Shown here: positions 14,039-17,756 of the stretch, piece by piece
Layout of the letters: each line of letters begins with the position of its first letter
Numbering within the stretch: the stretch's first letter is position 1
Source: DASQFU01 sp035632955
Lineage (GTDB): Bacteria > Eisenbacteria > RBG-16-71-46
Direction of reading: 5' to 3'
Assembly: GCA_035632955.1 (NCBI GenBank)
Contig: DASQFU010000239.1
Location: forward strand, 1 to 17,756
DNA length: 17,756 nt
Program-made: the position numbers and the translations under genes
The notes under the pieces: generated by a model
What the model was told of the DNA's origin: nothing
What the model saw: only the letters and a program-made list of their open reading frames with translations
Database searches by the model: none

Positions 14039-16159
14039 CTAACGGATGCGAACCATCCGGCGCGCCCAGGTGCCGGTCGGGGTCTCGAGCACGGCGAAAT
14101 AAACCCCCGCACCGAGCGGCTCGCCGCGATCGTCGCGCCCGTCCCACGTCAGGTCGTGGCGGCCCGCGGTGCGCGGGCCCTCGGCGAGCGTGCGCACGCG
14201 GCGGCCGAGCGCGTCGAGCACTTGGAGCCGGGCCGGGCCCGGCGCCGACAATCGGAACGAGATGCGAGTCTCGAGCGCGAAGGGATTGGGCTCGGACGAC
14301 AGCAGGCTGAGGGCGCTTTCGCTCCCCCGCGGCTCGACGGCGACCGGCGCGCCCTTGATGATCGTGAAGCTGTCCCGCACTTGCCCGGTCGAGCTCAGGA
14401 AGCGGGCGTCCATGCGGGATCCGTTCACGTCCAGGACCATCGAGCCCAGCTCGTTCAGCGAGATCACGTTCACGGGATGATTGAGCGTGCCGCCGCCGAC
14501 CTGCGCCGAGCTGCCCGCGACCGCATAGATCGCGCCTTCGTTCGGGCCGGTCCCGAGCGTCGCTTTGGCGTAGGCGCCGTCACCGGCCGGGCGCCCGTCC
14601 CCACCGTCGCGGATCATCGCGCTCGTCAACGTCGACGAAACCCCGTAGTGACCGTTGACCAGGAACGACCGCTCGTAGGAATGGCTGTGACCGGTGAGCA
14701 CCAGATCGACACCCGCCGAGTCCAGGATCGGCAGGAAGTTCATCCGCATATCCTTCAAGCGGCCGCCGCTGTCGAGCGAGTCGTCGGAGTCGTGGGATCC
14801 CCTGCTGTACGGCGGATGATGCCAGTAGGCGATCACCCAATCGCGCGGCGTCGCCGCCAGATCGTTCCGCAGCCATTGGGCCATCGCCCCACCGACGGTG
14901 CGGCTCGTGCCCTCCGAGTCGAGACAGATGAAATGGATGTTGCCGTAGTCGAACGAATAGTAGGCCTCCGACCCCGACGCCAACCCGCCCGCCTGTCCGG
15001 CCGTCGGCAGGGTGAACAGGTCGTAGTAGTCGTTGTCCGGACCGGCATGGATTTGATCGTGGTTGCCGCGCGTCGGCCACAGCACGGACTGGCGCAGTAT
15101 CACGGGGTACATGTCGAACACCCCGGTTTGATACTGCGCGTCGGTCCCGGTTTGATAGGCGTTGTCGCCGAGCATGAGCCACAGATCGGTCGAGCGCACG
15201 CCGGTGTAGGCTGAATAGGCGTCGCGGACCGCGGCGGCAGCGCCGGAGCCGGTGCCCGAGTCGCCGATCACCCAGATCCTCGTCGGCTTATGTGTCGCCG
15301 GCGCCGGTGCAGTGACGAACCGGTAGGTCACATCGCCGGCGAGCGTCTGCGCGATCGTGCCGATGGAGTAGTAATACGTCGTGTTGGGTGCGAGGCCGGT
15401 CAGCGCGAGCTCGTGCTCGATCGTCGCCGTCGCGTTGCTGGCGGTCAGGTTGAGGTTGCCGGCCGTGAGCCCGTAGCGGACGCGGCCGTCGGTCGCGACG
15501 TTGGTCCGCCATCTCACCTTCACTTGGTTGTGGGACCCGGTCTGAAGATACGGACCGCGCGTGATCCCGGGCGTGGTCGTGTAGCTGAGCTCGAGGTCCA
15601 TCGCCAGATCGGGGCTCGTCGGATTGGTCTGATGGACCTCGATCGCGAGCTGATTCGTGCCCTGCACCAGCAGTCCGATCGCGGCAGCGAGATCGATGGC
15701 TTCGTAACTCCCGCCCTCATGGGTGGTGGCGAAGGTGGAGTAGTCGATCGGGCCGGCGGGCAGCGAGCGCCGCGCGACTTCCTGGCCGTTCAGATAAAGC
15801 ACGAAGCCATCGTCGTAGTTCGCGCCCAGGGTCAGGCCCTGAATCGAGGCCGGGCTCACGCCGAGGACGAAGCTCAGGCGGAAATAGGTCGTGCGGTATT
15901 TGTTGTTGGCGTCAGGTCCCCAGGGAACGGTGGTGACGATGAACCCATCGCCGTAGCCGAGCACGCCGGGCCCCGAAGGCCAGCTCGAGTCGTTGTAACC
16001 CGACTGAATCCAGGTCGACGGCAGCGCGACCGGCGTGTCGCGGTACTTCCACGCCGAGTAGCGCGGCACCAGTGTCGCGCCATCGGCGGCGACGGCGAAC
16101 CCGAAGCTCGCCAAAACGACCAGTGCGATGCTCGCCCACGCCCGGCGGCAGAGCTTCAT
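14039..16159 (-). CDS. Secreted purple-acid-phosphatase-like metallophosphoesterase with FlgD-like C-terminal domain
   Basis: The start at 16159 overlaps the TPR gene stop as ATGA and gives a signal peptide (KLCRRAWAS, core to about 24, cleavage near A25-A28). The 706-residue product is a multi-domain exported enzyme: an N-terminal jelly-roll-like module (about 30-195, with GYNDSSWPSGPGVLGYGDG), a purple-acid-phosphatase N-terminal/fibronectin-like domain (about 197-285, RGPYLQTGSHNQVKVRWRT), then the dimetal phosphoesterase domain (about 292-560). Metal ligands are complete: GDSG (299-302), GDNAY (331-335), GNHD (365-368), WHHPP (446-450) and GHSHSYER (490-497). The last 90 residues (EPNPFALETRISF ... 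TWARRMVRIR) form a FlgD-like, T9SS type-A-like C-terminal module seen in secreted FCB-group proteins. Longer open frames upstream lie within the TPR gene. Substrate is unknown; phosphate scavenging is one possibility. Confidence 0.93.
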   Translation of the reverse strand: MKLCRRAWASIALVVLASFGFAVAADGATLVPRYSAWKYRDTPVALPSTWIQSGYNDSSWPSGPGVLGYGDGFIVTTVPWGPDANNKYRTTYFRLSFVLGVSPASIQGLTLGANYDDGFVLYLNGQEVARRSLPAGPIDYSTFATTHEGGSYEAIDLAAAIGLLVQGTNQLAIEVHQTNPTSPDLAMDLELSYTTTPGITRGPYLQTGSHNQVKVRWRTNVATDGRVRYGLTAGNLNLTASNATATIEHELALTGLAPNTTYYYSIGTIAQTLAGDVTYRFVTAPAPATHKPTRIWVIGDSGTGSGAAAAVRDAYSAYTGVRSTDLWLMLGDNAYQTGTDAQYQTGVFDMYPVILRQSVLWPTRGNHDQIHAGPDNDYYDLFTLPTAGQAGGLASGSEAYYSFDYGNIHFICLDSEGTSRTVGGAMAQWLRNDLAATPRDWVIAYWHHPPYSRGSHDSDDSLDSGGRLKDMRMNFLPILDSAGVDLVLTGHSHSYERSFLVNGHYGVSSTLTSAMIRDGGDGRPAGDGAYAKATLGTGPNEGAIYAVAGSSAQVGGGTLNHPVNVISLNELGSMVLDVNGSRMDARFLSSTGQVRDSFTIIKGAPVAVEPRGSESALSLLSSEPNPFALETRISFRLSAPGPARLQVLDALGRRVRTLAEGPRTAGRHDLTWDGRDDRGEPLGAGVYFAVLETPTGTWARRMVRIR

Positions 16160-17019
16160 CGTCCCCCCTCTTCCGGCGCCGCCGGCTTGTCGAGCACGCG
16201 ACGGATCGACTCTTCGACGCCGAGCACGGCGAGGCTCGACCGTGCGGGCTCCGGCAACGATTCGATCTCGGCGAGCGCCGCGGCATAGACCGCTCGCGCC
16301 TCGTCGTGCCGCCCGGCGGCGGTTAGAATCTCCGCGCGCCGCTGGAGGATCACCTCGCGCCGGGAGTACTGATGCGCCACCCGCTCCACGCGCGCGAGCG
16401 CCGCGTCGAAGCGGCCGGCCGCGACTTCGAGCTGCGCGGCGGCCAGCTCCAGCGTGACGGCGGAGCCGAGCCGCGCGATGCCATCGTCGATCACGCCCAG
16501 CACGTCGTCGAGCGAAGCGCCTGCGGCACGGCGGGCCAGGGACAGCTCCAGGAACAGCTCGGGCGTGACGCGGCGCGTGTGCGCCAGCGCTCGCTCCAAA
16601 TCGATCGCCGCGGCGGCCGGCCGGCCGAGCGCGCGCCACGCACCGGCTCTCAGGCGCAGCGCCCGGGAATCGTCGGGATGGCGGACGAGAAAGCGACCGA
16701 GGTGTTCGATGGCGATGGCGGGGAAGCCGCGGTCGATCGCGAGCGCGCCCGCACACAAGCTCACCTCGAGGCGGTTCGGGTCCGCGACTCGCACGGCCGC
16801 GAGATCCTTTTCGGCGCCCGCCCAGTCGCCGCCCAGGCGTCTCAGCTCGGCGCGGCGGAGCCGTGCGGCGAAGTCGCTCGGCTGCTCGACCAGGGTTCGG
16901 GAGGCGCGCTCGATCTCGTCGTGAACACCCTCATGAGCCGACGCCTGCGGGGAAAACGGCAGGGCGGCCGCGGAGATGCACGCGAGAGTCGCGAGAGCGA
17001 GTCGAAGCGAGCGGAGCAT
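16156..17019 (-). CDS. Exported TPR-repeat protein coupled to the phosphatase
   Basis: From the ATG at 17019 the 287-residue protein has a signal peptide (MLRSLRLALATLACISAAALPFS as two basic residues and a hydrophobic core, cleavage near the ASA at about 26-28), then HEGVHDEIERAS and a row of Ala/Leu/Arg-rich helical pairs with tetratricopeptide spacing. Clear TPR-like units are around LRRAELRRLGGDWAGAEKDL, AIAIEHLGRFLVRHPDDSRA, LRAGAWRALGRPAAAAIDLE and RAEILTAAGRHDEARAVYAA. No enzymatic motif is present; TPR proteins normally bind partners. The frame is open up to 17112, but the extra residues precede and spoil the signal peptide. No Shine-Dalgarno site is evident. Its stop overlaps the phosphatase start by four bases, which implies linked expression and perhaps joint function. 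Confidence 0.85.
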   Translation of the reverse strand: MLRSLRLALATLACISAAALPFSPQASAHEGVHDEIERASRTLVEQPSDFAARLRRAELRRLGGDWAGAEKDLAAVRVADPNRLEVSLCAGALAIDRGFPAIAIEHLGRFLVRHPDDSRALRLRAGAWRALGRPAAAAIDLERALAHTRRVTPELFLELSLARRAAGASLDDVLGVIDDGIARLGSAVTLELAAAQLEVAAGRFDAALARVERVAHQYSRREVILQRRAEILTAAGRHDEARAVYAAALAEIESLPEPARSSLAVLGVEESIRRVLDKPAAPEEGGR

Positions 17020-17199
17020 ACGCAACGAGTCTAAGGGGGTCCGCAAGCATTTGGCCAGCGGCAAGACAGCGCTGCAAGCCGGCTCATGCCAGGCGCGGCG
17101 GCCGATTCGCACTCGGAGCCCCGGACGGAACCGAAGGCCACTCGCCTAGTCTGAAGCGATCGAATGACTTGTGCCGACGTTCGGGTAGACAATGTGAAT

Positions 17200-17222
17200 C
17201 GGCTGCTCTGTTATATCAGCCG
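17200..17222 (-). terminator. Weak stem-loop after the outer-membrane protein gene
   Basis: CGGCTG pairs with CAGCCG around an 11-base loop, directly after the stop codon at 17224-17226. There is no T-run, so termination is uncertain. Confidence 0.3.
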
Positions 17223-17223
17223 G

Positions 17224-17756
17224 CTACCTTCCACGGGTCGGAAATGCGAATACGATTCCAACGTCGGGCGCCCAATCCGTGGCCTTGGACGTCAGGCCGA
17301 AGCCGGAGTTGAACCGCAGATAGAGACGATCGGACAGATGCCACTGGGCCTCGCCGATCAGCTCGACCTCGTCCTGATTGCCCTCGATCCCGGCATAGAC
17401 CCGCCAGCGCGGCGACAAGCGCTTCAGGTACTCGAGGGCGTACTCACCCGTGTCGAAAGTGTCCCCCGAGTACTCCGCGGCCGCTCGTGCCGTTACGGTT
17501 CCCCAGCTCATGCCGCGGATGATGCCCGCACCGGCCTTGTACTCGAAATCGCTGGTGCCGATCAGAGGCTTGTCCTTGTTCGAGGGCAAGACCACCTCGA
17601 GGAAGCTGAACAGCTCGGGCCGGGACGCGGATTCCGGCAGCATGGTCCAATCCAGTTGCACCTGCCAATCACCCTGTCCCGATTCCTTGAGCTTCTGCGG
17701 CATGGGCGAGGGGTCTTCGGGCGACTTGGTCAGCTCGGCCGTGATCACCGCGGCTT
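17224..17756 (-). CDS. Outer-membrane beta-barrel protein, 5' end cut by window edge
   Basis: The frame is open through the right edge, so the N-terminus is missing; about 176 residues remain. A GTG at 17748 lies within the frame but there is no reason to call it the start. The visible part alternates hydrophobic and polar residues in long strands: FSFLEVVLPSNKDKPLIG, FEYKAGAGIIRGMSWGTVTA, WRVYAGIEGNQDEVELIG and LYLRFNSGFGLTSKATDWAP. It ends on a strand, DVGIVFAF, plus a short tail. This is the style of the last strands of porin-like or transporter-like outer-membrane barrels, and the late GFGLT-KATDWAP-VG block recurs in an uncharacterised outer-membrane family. It supports a Gram-negative envelope. 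The gap to the TPR gene is about 200 bases and holds no other gene. Confidence 0.75.
   Translation of the reverse strand, partial: AAVITAELTKSPEDPSPMPQKLKESGQGDWQVQLDWTMLPESASRPELFSFLEVVLPSNKDKPLIGTSDFEYKAGAGIIRGMSWGTVTARAAAEYSGDTFDTGEYALEYLKRLSPRWRVYAGIEGNQDEVELIGEAQWHLSDRLYLRFNSGFGLTSKATDWAPDVGIVFAFPTRGR

Noticed and set aside
13859..14112. Continuation of the RND-like frame upstream as a full small protein
   Set aside because: The added sequence is Arg/Pro/Ala-rich, overlaps the phosphatase 3' end and has no similarity to RND pumps.
16160..16756. About 200-codon N-terminal extension of the phosphatase
   Set aside because: It lies inside the TPR gene in another frame and would bury the signal peptide at 16159.

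Overview
The window is GC-rich bacterial chromosome, densely coded, with thirteen intact or edge-truncated protein genes and one gene remnant. I see no rRNA, complete tRNA, CRISPR array, insertion sequence or phage gene. The best clue to the organism is the mix of a complete 2-oxoglutarate dehydrogenase operon, exported proteins with Gram-negative signals (a lipobox, an outer-membrane barrel protein) and a phosphatase ending in a FlgD-like C-terminal domain of the kind common in FCB-group bacteria. I infer a Gram-negative member of that broad group, possibly a Candidatus Eisenbacteria-like lineage. This is inference from protein style; no marker gene is present.

Layout. Positions 1-1616 (minus) hold a metallo-beta-lactamase-fold hydrolase followed by a DedA membrane protein cut by the left edge, separated by a small GC-rich tandem repeat. 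Positions 1720-5206 (minus) hold three exported proteins of unknown job: a DUF4114-type secreted protein, a lipoprotein with a recognisable conserved domain, and a PPC-like secreted protein. Each has a convincing Shine-Dalgarno site, and each is followed by a strong hairpin terminator. A gene-poor stretch of about 600 bp lies among them. Positions 5297-10908 (minus) carry sucA, odhB and lpdA in tight order, which together make the 2-oxoglutarate dehydrogenase complex of the TCA cycle. Diverging from sucA across a 517-bp spacer is a two-gene ABC-2 type exporter (11426-13499, plus). Against its end lies a C-terminal scrap of an RND efflux pump (minus). Positions 14039-17019 (minus) encode a TPR protein translationally coupled to a large secreted purple-acid-phosphatase-like enzyme. 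An outer-membrane beta-barrel protein is cut by the right edge.

The observation I rate highest is that two otherwise unrelated secreted proteins (DUF4114-type and PPC-like) finish in the same co-terminal pattern, T-P-x4-T-[WF]-G-x-L-K-x2-Y-R-stop. This looks like a lineage-specific C-terminal sorting or anchoring tag. The phosphatase next door uses a different, FlgD-like C-terminal module.
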